DNA of 64,000 bases from Mesocentrotus franciscanus (Eukaryota > Echinodermata > Echinoidea > Camarodonta > Strongylocentrotidae): NCBI GenBank assembly GCA_037976565.1, contig CP137679.1, positions 24,654,761 through 24,718,760 on the forward strand, written 5' to 3'. The notes beneath the pieces were generated by a model, which was not told where the DNA came from, made no database searches, and was given only the letters and a program-made list of their open reading frames with translations. Positions 23,565 through 36,335 of this stretch are shown in pieces (within the stretch, counting starts at the first letter, position 1; every line of letters starts with the position of its first letter). The translations under genes were made by a program, and so were the position numbers.

Positions 23565-24857
23565 TTTTTCTTATTTCCACCCACTTTTTTGTTAGCAAGA
23601 AAACTTAACAATGGCTCAATCAAATACCTTGAAATTTGGCACACATATGTAAAGGCATATGGACAAAGCAAAATAAGGTTTTCAACCTTGACCTTGACTG
23701 ATGACGTCATCTAGGCGCCATTTTGTGAAATTTTTGAAAATCTACTCATGATCATATCTTCATAACGAAAAGTTGTTTCTCATTCATATTTATCATGATC
23801 AAGGTCAATATCCGTCCGGTCAATTTCAGGTCAATAAATGCGCGCGTACGCGTACGTCCGCGCGTCAGTGCGCGCGCAAAATTTCAAAATGCTCCAAATC
23901 GTCTCAAATTCATTTTGCATTGGTTTTAGGCCATTTTAAGCATTTGTCAAAATCGCGCACACGCGCATGCGCGCGCGTTTTCGTGCGTAACGCCATCACA
24001 CAACATAGAATCGCCATTTTTTTCTTTCATGATATTTCTTATTTTTTCCAAACAATTTGATACCATGTTTATCTCTTTATGACCATTAATAACGGAATGA
24101 GCGTTCATTCAAGATAATGTCCGTGCGCGCGAGCTGTTGTAATACATAGCATATATGGGCAAAAACATGCCTATAAAAATTCCATTATAGCTCTTTGGGA
24201 TGCATGGGATCCCCAACTTTTCCATATTTGGATAGAGTATGAGTCGGAGATATGATTTCATGTCTCATTTGGCCATTAAGTATATCGTGACATCATCATA
24301 ATGGCCTTGAAACTCAAAATACGAATTTGCATATTATGACGTCAGCATATTTATGGAACATTGATTGTATCTCTGTAAATATTGATTGATTTTCTTCCAA
24401 ATTTTGATATGTTCTAGCTGAGACAATTTTCTACAAATTTTTCACCACGATCTTTCATTTTGACAAAGGCATCATGGCGTATTTTTGCGATTAAAGGAGG
24501 CATGTCAATTTTTCACATTTTGCGTGTATTCTCTATGGGACATGACTTTTTTCAAAACTGGATTCTACATTCCCGTCTTTCGCGAGCAATATCTCCGTCG
24601 TTTTAGTTTCGTTTTCACTGAGCTTCGAGTATGTTGTAGCTGAGACAATAAGCTATCACAAATGTGCCCTTTATTTTTCGATCAGATGCCGGGATCATGC
24701 TCATATTTCACTTGCAAAGTGGGATTTGAGAATTCCATTTTCCGTTCACGTGTAATGTCTATGTGGATTATTTTGGTATAGTGGTCATAGCACTTGCCTC
24801 CCATTTCGGCGACCCACGTTCGATTCCTGGTGGGTCAATGACCCTGGTGGGTCAATT
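23565..24857 (+). mobile_element. Helentron-like unit H6, 5' part
   Basis: Begins TTTTTCTTATTTCCACCC after H5. Complete up to the tRNA-like module (24765-24837), after which GACCCTGGTGGGTCAA is partly duplicated and a different repeat begins (24858-26226). Its 3' part resumes at 26227. Confidence 0.8.
24765..24837 (+). pseudogene. tRNA-Gly-like module in H6
   Basis: Same module with CCCACGTTCGATTCC; its last 13 bases are repeated immediately downstream. Confidence 0.76.
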
Positions 24858-26226
24858 TTTTTTTATCAATAATTTATAGGAATATGTAATGTGTATGTGT
24901 ATGCCTCAATCATTGACAATATAACCACTTTATATCGCTGAAATGATTCTTTTCCTACCCCTTCTTCTTCATTTACTTCTTCATAGAAGTAGTGGAAGTA
25001 GTAGTAGAAGTAGTAGTGGTAGTAATATCAGCAGTATCATAATAATCATTATGATTATAATTTTTATATTTATTATTATAGTAAATATCGTAATTATAAT
25101 CATTATTATAGTGATTATTTGATATTGTTATTATTCTTATAGTTATTTGTATGCTTCTTCTTCTTAACATAATTATCGTATACACAGTACGTCATGTGCC
25201 AAGAATTTATTGCTATGATACATCCAAGATGTCTACCAAAACTGTCAATTCGTTGCTGAAATATTAGCAAGCCAAAAGAAGAAACATTAGAATTTCTATT
25301 TTAAATTGAAATAAATTATATAGGAGAAATAAGTAGAGAATACAATCATGATTTTGGTACTAGGGGACTAACATGGACATAATGCACTTGTTTACATGAC
25401 CACATTATCTCTTATTTATTCTACCTGCAATGTTTTCTGACTGTTTTCAAAACAATATCATGTTTGTCGATCATAGTTCTATGTAGCTTGATGTCTCATG
25501 TTAATTTTTAGTGGAAAAGCAATCTAAGCAACAATTTCTGAATTTTAGCAACAATTGTTCGCTATTGCTGCTCCTTAATACTACTATGACGTGCAGTAAC
25601 AAATTAAAATTTCAGAACTCATGATAAATTCGTTTAACAGTTGATTCCACTTGGTTGATTCTATTGTTCGGATTATTTTGCAGAACGACATAGAAATTGA
25701 CATTCTCATGGCTTACGACTTTGCATTAGAGTTCATCGTCTCTACAATGCTATATTTGAACAATATTTGGTGACAAAAGACGGCATTTCTTGGTATCGTC
25801 AAAAGCCGTCAAATAACAAAAACATGGCAGATAAAAAGATCCTCAGTACTGGGTCTAATAATTTAAAGAAAACTTAATTTGAACCCGGCCATATTCTGTC
25901 GCTCTCTCTCTCGTTTGTCATTGCCTTCATTTTCCTCTCGCTTACTTCATTGTTACCACGGAATATGCAATGCCTGTATACCTCATGTCAATTAGAGTCA
26001 AAGGTATAACTGGTTGTTGTCCAGGGTCAATGGTCAAATTGTCTCAATCTATCTTCCATACATCCATAATGATCAAGGCTAAACAGTAGAAACTTGACAT
26101 ATGGATAGATCATAATGGTAGAAGCATTTTATATAACAATATGAAATCGTGAAAATGCATTCTTCATTATGTAAATCATTAGCATACGTATCACCTAATT
26201 CGTCAAAGTGACAAATTCAAGTCTAG
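24858..26226 (+). mobile_element. Second repeat (R2), Helentron-like 3' end, family III
   Basis: Unlike its neighbours it has no tRNA-like module. Blocks in order: TATGTAATGTGTATGTGTAT with a GAAGTAGT/ATT microsatellite (24888-25180), CATCCAAGATGT (25222), TTCGTTGCTGAAATATTAGC to a CTCTCTCTC tract (25250-25915), then ATCACCTAATTCGTCA and a hairpin with TGACAAATT ending CTAG at 26223-26226. The last 45 bases have the same layout as the family I and II ends. Related DNA lies at 45030-45856 and 50780-50960. Confidence 0.7.
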
Positions 26227-26545
26227 TTCATAATTGGATAGAGTATGAGTGGGAGATATGATTTCTTATAAAAACAAAATCTAGAAAATGCATACCGGTA
26301 TTTCATTTTGATATTTAGATTTGAGGGTCAAAGGTCAAATATACTGTATATGGTTTCTCTAAAACCATGCATTGTATAGACTTGAAATTTGGCACAGTAA
26401 TAGACCTGAATAAGAGGATTATTTCAAAAAATAAAGTCAAATCAGGCCAATGTTATATTAACTACTTAGTATGTCACTAAACATTTGTGGCATGCACTTG
26501 GAACAGCCCACCTATACTTGTTATTAACAAGTATTACATGTCTAG
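26227..26545 (+). mobile_element. Helentron-like unit H6, 3' part
   Basis: Resumes with TTCATAATTGGATAGAGTAT, the segment that in H5 follows the region after the tRNA-like module. Runs to GGAACAGCCCACC, the 3' hairpin and CTAG at 26542-26545. Confidence 0.78.
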
Positions 26546-28553
26546 TTAGGTGGGCTGTATATAATACAGACCACCTTATGTTTTCGTTAGAATTGCCTTT
26601 ATTTATTTATTCTTTATCAGGTGGGCTGTATATAATACAGACCACCTTATGTTTTCGTTAGAATTGCCTTTATTTATTATTTATTAGGTGGGCTGTATAT
26701 AATACAGACCACCTTATGTTTTCGTTAGAATTGCCTTTATTATTATTTATTTATTTATTCTTTATTTATTTTTCTTATTTCCACCCACTTTTTTGTTAGC
26801 AAGATAATTTGAAAATGGCTCAATCAAATGCCTTTAAATTTGGCACACATATGTATAGGCATATGGAAAAATCAAAATAACGTTTTCAACCTTGACCTTA
26901 ACTGATGGCGTCATCTAGGCGCCATTTTGTAAAATTTTCTGAAAATCTACTCATGATCATATCTTCATAACGAAAAGTCGTTTCTCATTCATATTTATCA
27001 TGATCAAGGTCAATATCTGTCCGGTCAATTTCAGCTCAAAAACGCGCGCGCATGCGACGTCCGCGCGTTAGCGCGCGCAAAATTTCAAAATGCTCCAAAT
27101 CGTCTCAAATTCATTTTGGATACGTTTTAGGCCATTTTAAGCATTTCACAAAAAACGCGCACACGCGCATGCGCGCGCGTTTTCGCGCGTACTGGCATCT
27201 TGCAACATAGAATCGCCGAATTTTTTCTGTCATCATATTTGGCACATTTTTCCAAGCATTTTGATACCTTGTTCACCTTCTTCTGACCAGTAATAACGCA
27301 ATGAGCGTCCGTTCAAGAAACATGTCCGTGCGCGCGAGCTCTTGTAATACATAGCATATATGGGCAAAAACATGCCTATACAAAATTCATTGTAACTCTT
27401 CAGAATGGATGGGAACTCCCAATTTTTTTTCATATTTGGATAGATTATGAGTCGGAGATATGATTTCATGTCTCATTTGACCCTCAATTAACTCATGACG
27501 TCATCATAATGGCCTCCAAACTCAAAATTTCAATTTGCATATTATGACGTCAGCATATTTTTGGAAAATTGATTGTATCTCTGTAAATATTGATCGATTT
27601 TCTTCTAAATTTTGATATGTTCTAGCTGAGACATTTTTCTACAAATTCAACATCCACGATTTTTCATTTTGACATAAGCATCATGGCGTATTTTTGCGAT
27701 TAAAGGAGGCATGTCAATTTTTCACATTTTGCGTGTATTCTGTAAGGGACATGACTTTTTTTCAAAACAGGATTCTACATTCCCATCTTTCGCGAGCAAT
27801 ATCTCCGTCGTTTTAGTTTTGTTTTCGCTGAGCTTCGAGTATGTTGTAGCTGAGACAAGCTATCACCAGTGTGCCCTTTATTTTTCGATCAGATGCCGGG
27901 ATCATGCTCATATTTCACTTGCAAAGTGGGATTTGAGAATTCCATTTTCCGTTCACGTGTAATGTCTATGTGGATTATTTTGGTATAGTGGTCATAGCAC
28001 TTGCCTCCCATTCCGGCGACCCACGTTCGATTCCTGGTGGGTCAATTTTTGTTTCTTTTTGCCGTCGTTTTGAATTTGATTTTATGATCTTCTTCGACTA
28101 TTATAACATATTATCATATACTATCACAAACAATGTAATAAAATGCCTAATTTTGCGTGTTATATCTATGGGAGAAATATGTCAATCGTTTGAGTACAAC
28201 CTTATGGGAAATCTGAGTCCTTGTCGTGTATTAATTTTTATTCATAGTTGGATAGAGTATGAGTCGGAGATATGATTTCTTATAAAAACAAAATCTAGAA
28301 AATGCATATTTCATTTTGATATTTAGATTTGAGGGTCAAAGGTCAAATATACTGTACATGGTTTCTCTAAAACCATGCATTGTATTGACTTGAAATTTGG
28401 CACACTAATAGACCTGAATAAGAGGATTATTTCAAAAAATAAGGTCAAATCATGCCAATGTTATCTTAACTACTTAATATGTCACTAAACATGTGTGGTA
28501 TGCACTTGGAACAGCCCACCTATACTTGTTATTAACAAGTATTACATGTCTAG
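26546..28553 (+). mobile_element. Helentron-like unit H7, family II, both ends present
   Basis: The 5' end TTAGGTGGGCTGT starts at 26546, the base after CTAG of H6. Three 5' palindrome copies (26548, 26620, 26686) follow, then the full body and tRNA-like module. Ends GGAACAGCCCACC, hairpin, ACATGTCTAG at 28553. A complete example showing 5' end, asymmetric inverted repeat and 3' hairpin. Confidence 0.88.
27972..28044 (+). pseudogene. tRNA-Gly-like module in H7
   Basis: 73-base module with CCCACGTTCGATTCC B-box region; followed by AATTTTTG, a weaker T run than in H3. Confidence 0.76.
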
Positions 28554-30159
28554 TTTATTCTTTATTTTTCTTATTTCCACCCACTTTTTGTTAGCAAGAT
28601 AACTTGAAAATGGCTAAATCAAATGCCTTGAAATTTGTCACACATATGTATAGGCATATGGACAAAGCAAAATAAGGTTTTCAACCCTGACCTTGACTGA
28701 TGACGTCATCTAGGCGCCATTTTGTAAAAGTTTCTGAAAATCTACTCATGATCATATCTTCATAACGAAAACTTGATTCTCATTCATATTTATCATGATC
28801 GAGGTCAATATCCGTCCGGTCAATTTCAGGTAAAAAAACGCGTGCGCATGCGTACGTCCGCGCGTCAGCGCGCGCGCAAAATTTCAAAATGTTCCAAATC
28901 GTCTCAAATTCATTTTTGATACGTTTTAGGCCATTTTAAGCATTTTATAGAAAAATCGCGCACACGCACATGCGCGCGTTTTCGCGCGTAACACGATTAT
29001 ACAACATAGAATCGCCATTTTTTTTCTTTCATGATATTTCCCATATTTTTCGAACAATTTGATACCATGTTTATTTCTTAATGACCATTAATAACAAGAT
29101 GAGCGTCCATTCAAGATAAATGTCCGTGCGCGCGAGCTCTTGTAATACATAGCATATATGGGCAAAAACATGCCTATACAAAATTCATTGTAACTCTTCA
29201 GAATGGATGGGAACTCCCAATTTTTTTTCATATTTGGATAGATTATGAGTCGGAGATATGATTTCATGTCTCATTTGATCCTCATTTAACTTATGACGTC
29301 ATAATAATGGCCTCAGAACTCAAAATTTCAATTTGCATATTATGACGTCAGCATATTTTTGGAAAATTGATTGTATCTCTGTAAATATTGATTGATTTTC
29401 TTTCTAATTTTGATATGTTCTAGCTGAGACAATTTCCTACAAATGCAGTTGTCACGATTTTCATTTTGACAAAGGCATCATGGCGTATTTTTGCGATTAA
29501 AGGAGGCATGTCAATTTTTCACATTTTGTGTGTATTCTCTATGGGACATGACTTTTTTTCAAAACTGGATTCTACATTCCCGTCTTTCGCGAGCAATATC
29601 TCCGTCGTTTTAGTTTAGTTTTCGCCGAGCTTCGAGTATGTTGTAGCTGAGACAATAAGCTATCACCAATGTGCACTTTATTTTTCGATCAGATGCCGGG
29701 ATCATGCTCATATTTCACTTGCAAAGTGGGATTTGAGAATTCCATTTTCTGTTCACCTGTAATGTCTATGTGGATTATTTTGGTATATTGGTCGCAATTG
29801 ACTTGAAACGTTGCATGTTGTTAGGTAAGACAAAATATTTCATATAAAAACACAAAATCGAGAATATGCATATTTCATTATGTTATTTAGATTTTAAGGT
29901 TAAAGGTCAAATATACTGTACATGGTTTCTCTAAAACAATGCTTTTTATAGACATGAAATTTGGCACACTAATAGACCTGAATAAGAGGATTATTTCAAA
30001 ATTTAGGTCACATCATGCCAATGGTTTCTTAACTACTTAGTATGTAAATTAGATCAAAGGTCAAACATTTCACCGATCACTATCTCACTAACCATGTGTG
30101 GGATGCACTAATTGAACAGCCCACCTATACTTGTTCCGAAACAAGTATTACATGTCTAG
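28554..30159 (+). mobile_element. Helentron-like unit H8, family II, module truncated
   Basis: Abuts H7. The body is complete, but the tRNA-like module stops after its A-box half (29772-29795) and continues into TGACTTGAAACGTTGCATG. Ends with hairpin ACTTGTTCCGAAACAAGT and CTAG at 30156-30159. Confidence 0.83.
29772..29795 (+). pseudogene. 5' half of a tRNA-like module (truncated)
   Basis: GGATTATTTTGGTATATTGG then unrelated sequence; the B box is missing. A similar fragment lies at 31795-31820. Confidence 0.6.
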
Positions 30160-31963
30160 TTTATTTTTCTTATTTCCACCCACTTTTTGTTAGCAAGATA
30201 ATTTGAAAATGGCTCAATCAAATGCCTTGAAATTTGGCACACATATGTATAGGCATATGGAAAATCAAAATAACGTTTTCAACCTTGACCTTGACTGATG
30301 ACGTCATCTAGGCGCCATTTTGTAAAATTTTCTGAAAATCTACTCATGATCATATCTTCATAACGAAAAGTCGTTTCTCATTCATATTTATCATGATCAA
30401 GGTCAATATCTGTCCGGTCAATTTCAGGTCAAAAAAACGCGCGCGCATGCGTAAATCCGCGTGTTAGCGCGCGTGCAAAATTTCAAAATGCTCCAAATCG
30501 TCTCAAATTCATTTTGGATACGTTTCAGGCCATTTTAAGCATTTCGCAAAAAACGCGCACACGCGCGTGCGCGCGCGTTTTCACGTGTATTGGCATTTTT
30601 CAACATAGAATCGCCGAATTTTCTTTGTCATCATATTTGGCACATTTTTCCAAGCATTTTGATACCTTGTTCACCTTCTTCTGACCAGTAATAACGCAAT
30701 GAGCGTCCGTTCATGAAACATGTCCGTGCGCGCGAGCTCTTGTAATACATAGCATATATGGGCAAAAACATGCCTATACAAAATTCATTGTAACTCTTCA
30801 GAATGGATGGGAACTCCCAATTTGTTTTCATATTTTGATAGATTATGAGTCGGAGATATGATTTCATGTCTCATTTGACCCTCAATTAACTCATGACGTC
30901 ATAATAATGGCCTCCGAACTCAAAATTTCAATTTGCATATTATGACGTCAGCATATTTTTGGAAAATTGATTGTATCTCTGTAAATATTGATCGATTTTC
31001 TTCCAAATGTTGATATGTTCTAGCTGAGACAATTTTCTACAAATGCAGTCACCACGATTTTTCATTTTGACAAAGGTATCATGGCGTATTTTTGCGATTA
31101 AAGGAGCCATGTCAATTTTTCACATTTTGCGTGTATTCTCTATGGGACATGACTTTTTCAAAACAGGATTCTACATTCCTGTCTTTGTGAGCAATATCTC
31201 CGTCATTTTAGTTTTGTTTTCACTGAGCTTCGAGTATGTTTTAGCTGAGACAATAAGCTATCACTGATGTGCCCTTTATTTTTCGATCAGATGCCAGGAT
31301 CATGCTCATATTTCACTTGCAAAGTGGGATTTGAGAATTTCATTTTCCGTTCACGTGTAATGTCTATGGGGATTATTTTGGTATAGTGGTCATAGCACTT
31401 GCCTCCCATTCCGGCGACCCACGTTCGATTCGTGGGTCATTGTTTTTGCTTTTTTGTTTTGCCGTCGTTTAAAATTTGATTTTATGATCTGCTTCGACTA
31501 TTATAACATATTATCACATACAATCACAAACAATGTAATAAAATGCCAAATTTTACGTGTATTCTCTATGGGAGGTGACTTTTTCTGAAATCTTCATTCT
31601 GCATTCCAGTCTTGTTTGAGCAATATCTCGATTATTTTTGCTCGATTTTCTGCCAGCTTCGGATATGTTGTAGCTGGGACAATTTCACACAGGATGTCAT
31701 ATTTTTTTAAATCAGATAATGAGATCATGGTGATATTTTAACTACAAAATGTGATTTGAAAATTCCATATTCCGTATACGTGTAATGTCTATGTGGAGTA
31801 TTTTGGTATATTGGTCGCAATTGACTTGAAATGTTGCATGTTGATATAAAATTTAAAAAATGTCATTATGTTATTTAGATTTTAAGGTTAAAGGTCAAAT
31901 ATACTGTACATGGTTTCTCTAAAACATTGCTTTGTATAGACATGAAATTTGGCACACTAATAG
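30160..31963 (+). mobile_element. Helentron-like unit H9, 3' truncated
   Basis: Normal start and body with a tRNA-like module (31370-31439) and a second, truncated module fragment at 31795-31820. It stops at GGCACACTAATAG without the AACAGCCCACC block, hairpin or CTAG, and the next unit starts at once. Confidence 0.8.
31370..31439 (+). pseudogene. tRNA-Gly-like module in H9 with 3-base deletion
   Basis: 70 bases; three bases of the T arm/B box are deleted (GTTCGATTCGTGGGTCA), which should abolish a normal T stem. Confidence 0.72.
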
Positions 31964-32670
31964 TTTATTTTTCTTATTTCCAATCACTTTTTTGTTAGCA
32001 AGATAATTTGAAAATGGCTAAATCAAATCCCTTGAAAAATGTATAGGCACATGGAAAATCTAAATAACGTTTTCAACCTTGACCTTGACTGATGACGTAA
32101 TCTAGGTGCCATTTTGTAAAAATTTTTGAAATCTACTCTTGATCATATCTTCATAACGAAAGTCGCTTCTCATTCATATTTATCATGATCAAGGTCAATA
32201 TCCGTCCGGTCAATTCCAGGTCAAAAACGCGCACGTACGCCATTATTAGCATTAGCATTTCATAAAGTCGCGCACACGCGCATGCGCAAGTAGCGTTTTC
32301 GTTCGTCACGGCCGAACGCAAAATAATTCCTCCTAGATTTTTTGACACGATATTCTATTTTTTTTCGAACAATTTGATACCATGCTTATCTCTTTATGAC
32401 CATTAATAAGGGAATGAGCGTCCATTTAAGTTAAATGTCCGTGCGCGAGCTCTTTAATACATAGCATATATGGGCAAAAACATGCCTATAAACAATCCAT
32501 TGTAGCTTTGATGCACTGAACCTCAAACCTTTTCCATATTTGGATAGAGTATGGGTCGGAGATATGATTTCATGTCTCATTTGGCCATCAAGTGATCTGG
32601 ACGTCATCATAATGGCCTTGAAACTCAAAAATATGAATTCGCATATTATGACGTCAGCATATTTTGGCAA
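31964..32670 (+). mobile_element. Helentron-like unit H10, truncated
   Basis: Starts TTTATTTTTCTTATTTCCAA. About 700 bp of a diverged body, closest to H2 (both carry AACGCAAAATAATTCCTCCT in one orientation). It ends after TTATGACGTCAGCATATTTT at about 32666. Confidence 0.75.
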
Positions 32671-33890
32671 TTGAGGCTCTCCAAAATGAAAATAAATGAA
32701 GCAATCAATACAAGGAAACATTAGAATATATCTTGAAAAAATAAGATAGGAAAAGAACTAAGTAGAGAAAAACAATCATGACAATAGACAATATGTCATA
32801 AATTAATGTATTTAAAGATACTATGTCCCATTTGCAGGCCAAAATGAAAGGGTTAAATTCCAACGGTATTTGAAAGATAATACTAATTTAGAACTTCCCT
32901 AAAAAAAAAGGGGGCTTGAAAATGTCTTTAAGTGGGAAAATAACGACTATTAGTTGTCGAATCGATTTAAGTGCTACCAAGACAGTAAGTAATAATCTGA
33001 TTTTCAGACCATTGTACAGAATGGTCGTACGTTTTGTGCTGCGCAAAGATTCAATTAGTTTAATTTTGACAATTACAAGAAGGGTTATTGATGTAGACAA
33101 ATGCTCATGTACTCTTTACAGCTCATTATATGTATGTTATTACCAAAGAAGAAAAAAAGCCAGTCAGTCACTTAATAGTGTCTGACAGTGAAGTCTAGCA
33201 AGTAAACGGGTTTCCTTGCATAATTTGAATATTAGACACTGCTAAGGTTTAAATTTCACAGATAGGACACATGACATATTCATAATTCCTGCAAAGTTCT
33301 ACGGAATTTGATGTTGGCTGCAAAAGGACATAGTATTTTTAAAGCTCATATTCTAGGACAATAAATGTCCATTAATTTGGTACCTACGGCACGCCTTTGT
33401 TATTTCGAAGTTGTTCATTTTCATTGCATATCACAAAAATCTTCTAGCTACTGGATATCCTCAATTGAAATGTCGAAAAATAGCCTCCTCTCTCTTTGCT
33501 CAGAAAGTCACGGAGCTGGTCCACTATTGTGACGTCACGCCCGGGACGAGTATATTCACGTACCCGGATGTTCCATAGGAAAACATGGGCAGCCAGATAC
33601 GAATTTCTGCTATTTAGTTTCAAAGTTTAGTTTCATAACTCATGTAGAATTCTTCACCTTCCCTAATATTTATAGTACTAATATCAATTCCTTTTCAGAA
33701 TTATGACATAAACAAGCCAACGATGCGATACGTCGATATTTTCACCATGTTATTTTGTTCGAGTGTGTTGAATTTGGTGAGATTGTTTTCGTGTGCTCGG
33801 TAAAAAGCGATCCGGTCGTTGGGCTTCGTCGAGTCTTCTCGCGTTCGGTCTAGCTCTCGCTTAATTTATACATATACTTTCGATTCACGT
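32671..33890. other. Mostly unrecognised AT-rich DNA
   Basis: 32710-32785 is a short diverged relative of repeat R2 (GAAACATTAGAAT, AAGTAGAGAA, ACAATCATGA). A TGACGTCA palindrome occurs at about 33529 next to CGCCCGGGACGAG. No gene or RNA supported; opposing short frames at 32888-33185 lack domain signal. Confidence 0.4.
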
Positions 33891-33923
33891 GCGGTACATA
33901 TTATATAATTATATCAATTGATA

Positions 33924-34168
33924 ATGGCTGGAGAGTTTGACCAGAACGATCTTTTTATGGATTTTGAAGAGTTTATGGAGAAAGATGATGAAAGTAATAA
34001 AGGAGGAGGATCATGAGAGCGTGCAGACGAGGATGATGATGGAAGTTTGTAGACGCAAGTACTGAGGGGGAAGACGATAGAGAAGTCGGAAAGCATGTCG
34101 ACGTTCCTGCAGCCGGGGCCGGGGAGTAGCGGCAGTCTAGACCGAAGATTTCTGCCTCTGGCTCTGAT
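33924..34168 (+). pseudogene. Short acidic frame with in-frame stops, possible broken exon
   Basis: ATG at 33924 opens a 30-residue frame, MAGEFDQNDLFMDFEEFMEK then DDESNKGGGS, ending TGA. The same frame continues past TGA with ERADEDDDGSL, a TAG, then a further stretch containing KSESMSTFLQPGPGSSGS to a stop at about 34168. The composition (acidic, then Ser/Gly/Pro) looks protein-like and differs from surrounding AT-rich DNA. It could be a decayed first exon or retrocopy; I do not recognise the family. Confidence 0.3.
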
Positions 34169-35511
34169 TTAGTAGGGTCGGCTCCTCTTTAGAGACAGAA
34201 GCTGACCATAGCGACTGCATTGCAAACTACTGCTCGCGTCCGAGCAGTAAACTTATGCCCAAAATACACTACATTTTACCCGATGCATATCCGATCCATT
34301 TTTATTGTAAATTAGGCCTAGGCTAAACCATCGGTTCCACTTACCAGATTGACTGTATGATGCGTTTAAGGGTCTTTTTCTGATTTTCATCGCCGAATTG
34401 ACATGTTGAAGCTTAGAGTCAGAGTTTAAACTGTTACTGCGCATGGAGGAAGATGACGTCATCCATTGACAGTAACAGTTTAAAATACGGCTGCAAGAAT
34501 TTCAAACATGGAGCTCAATGACAATTTCGGCGATGTACGTTCAACAAGCCGCCTAGAGCAGAGGCCTGGTCTTTACCTGCCGATTCCGCCAGCTCGCTTC
34601 ACGAACGTTCGTGCGAGAGCCGTATCACTCGCGGATGAATATCGTTCATAGACGTCGTCCGCTAAATAGAGGAAGCTTGATCTCGTTCAAGTGTGATATA
34701 TATTTAAAACAAATATCTAACTGGTTCTGTATCCTTTTGAGGCAGTCAAACACATCCATGATGATTACAGTCAAAGTTCTAGGCCTATTCGTTTCACAAA
34801 ACTGCTCCTGTACCCTTATCTGATGACAAGATAATGTATATGTACTCCCGCCTATTCATACCTGCATATGATTTAACCATATTTTCCAAGCAGTAAACCT
34901 GTCTTAAAACTCTACCAAAAAGGATAATGTGAGGATATAAAAGAAATCAACGACTGGAAAGTTGCTTAGTTATTCTTCATTCAAATAAAAACAGAAAATC
35001 TATCACAAACACTCATTAACAAGAAAAATTCAAAGCTCTAACAGGATATAGCATTTACGTAGGCATATCATTGGCATTCACTCTCACTCAGCCCATGATC
35101 CCCGGTCGTGACGTCAAGAATAGAGGACCCGGCAATTCCGTGCATTTCCGGCCGGGTTTCCGACTTCGAGATGTTTGCGGAGTTTACCCGCATAAATTAA
35201 CTATTCTGAACTTGTTTTGTCGGTTTAACGCCATTTAAGCGTTATTCTGGGGTTATAAGATTTCTATTGATGTAATTATCTCAATATTTGGGATTATCCT
35301 AGAATTTCACCTTAGTTAACCTTTATTTGAAGGGCTTAATCCATTCCGGTTAATTTCGAGAAAATCATTGTTTTTTAATTTCACACATTTGTCTCTGTTT
35401 ATTAATCAAATCTATACTACAGGTCGAAGAACTACCACTATAGGTCATACAAATGCAAGTTAGAAAAATTGCGTACAGCATGTATTTTATATAATTTTTC
35501 ATATTTCATTT
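34169..35511. other. Unrecognised DNA with one perfect inverted repeat
   Basis: Holds the 34424-34484 inverted repeat (separate entry). TGACGTCA also occurs near 35109 beside a GC-rich CCGGCCGGGT segment. No coding feature supported. Confidence 0.4.
34424..34484. repeat. 15-bp perfect inverted repeat around a TGACGTCA palindrome
   Basis: TTTAAACTGTTACTG and its exact complement CAGTAACAGTTTAAA enclose about 30 bases containing GATGACGTCATC. Transcribed, it would form a stem-loop; as DNA it could be a cruciform or a paired-site element. Confidence 0.75.
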
Positions 35512-36011
35512 NNNNNNNNNNNNNNNNNNNNNNNNNNNNNNNNNNNNNNNNNNNNNNNNNNNNNNNNNNNNNNNNNNNNNNNNNNNNNNNNNNNNNNNNN
35601 NNNNNNNNNNNNNNNNNNNNNNNNNNNNNNNNNNNNNNNNNNNNNNNNNNNNNNNNNNNNNNNNNNNNNNNNNNNNNNNNNNNNNNNNNNNNNNNNNNNN
35701 NNNNNNNNNNNNNNNNNNNNNNNNNNNNNNNNNNNNNNNNNNNNNNNNNNNNNNNNNNNNNNNNNNNNNNNNNNNNNNNNNNNNNNNNNNNNNNNNNNNN
35801 NNNNNNNNNNNNNNNNNNNNNNNNNNNNNNNNNNNNNNNNNNNNNNNNNNNNNNNNNNNNNNNNNNNNNNNNNNNNNNNNNNNNNNNNNNNNNNNNNNNN
35901 NNNNNNNNNNNNNNNNNNNNNNNNNNNNNNNNNNNNNNNNNNNNNNNNNNNNNNNNNNNNNNNNNNNNNNNNNNNNNNNNNNNNNNNNNNNNNNNNNNNN
36001 NNNNNNNNNNN
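35512..36011. other. Assembly gap of 500 N
   Basis: Exactly 500 unknown bases, a conventional scaffold gap size, so the true length is unknown. It falls next to the Helentron array and is probably caused by it. Confidence 0.98.
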
Positions 36012-36335
36012 CACTGTACCATCTCCTTTGAATATTATAACACGAATCGCAAATAATGTATTAAACAACCATATTTAGTTTATTATTACCCTTTATCACT
36101 TGATCCATTACTTTTGCGTGTAATCCCTATTGGAGATGACTTTTTCTCAAATCTGGATTCTACATTCCTGTCTTTTGCGAGCAATATCGCCGTTATTCCT
36201 GCTTGGTTTCTGTTGATTTTTGAGTATGTTGTAGCTGAGACAATAAGCTATCTCAAATGTGCCCTTGATTTTGTCTTAAATTTTAGTTGGACCAGCCCAC
36301 CTATACTTGTTCTAAACAAGTATTACAAAATCTAG
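36012..36335 (+). mobile_element. Helentron-like unit H11, 3' fragment
   Basis: Contains the TGCGTGTAATCCCTATTGGA segment, GAGCAATATCGCCGT, then GGACCAGCCCACC, hairpin ATACTTGTTCTAAACAAGTAT and CTAG at 36332-36335. The rest is in the gap. Confidence 0.78.

Noticed and set aside
25000..25185. Minus-strand frame rich in Asn, Tyr and Ile
   Set aside because: Translation of GAAGTAGT/ATT microsatellite in repeat R2; the equivalent at 45651-45872 has the same cause.
35438..36068. Frames of 189-195 codons on both strands
   Set aside because: They consist of the 500 N gap.
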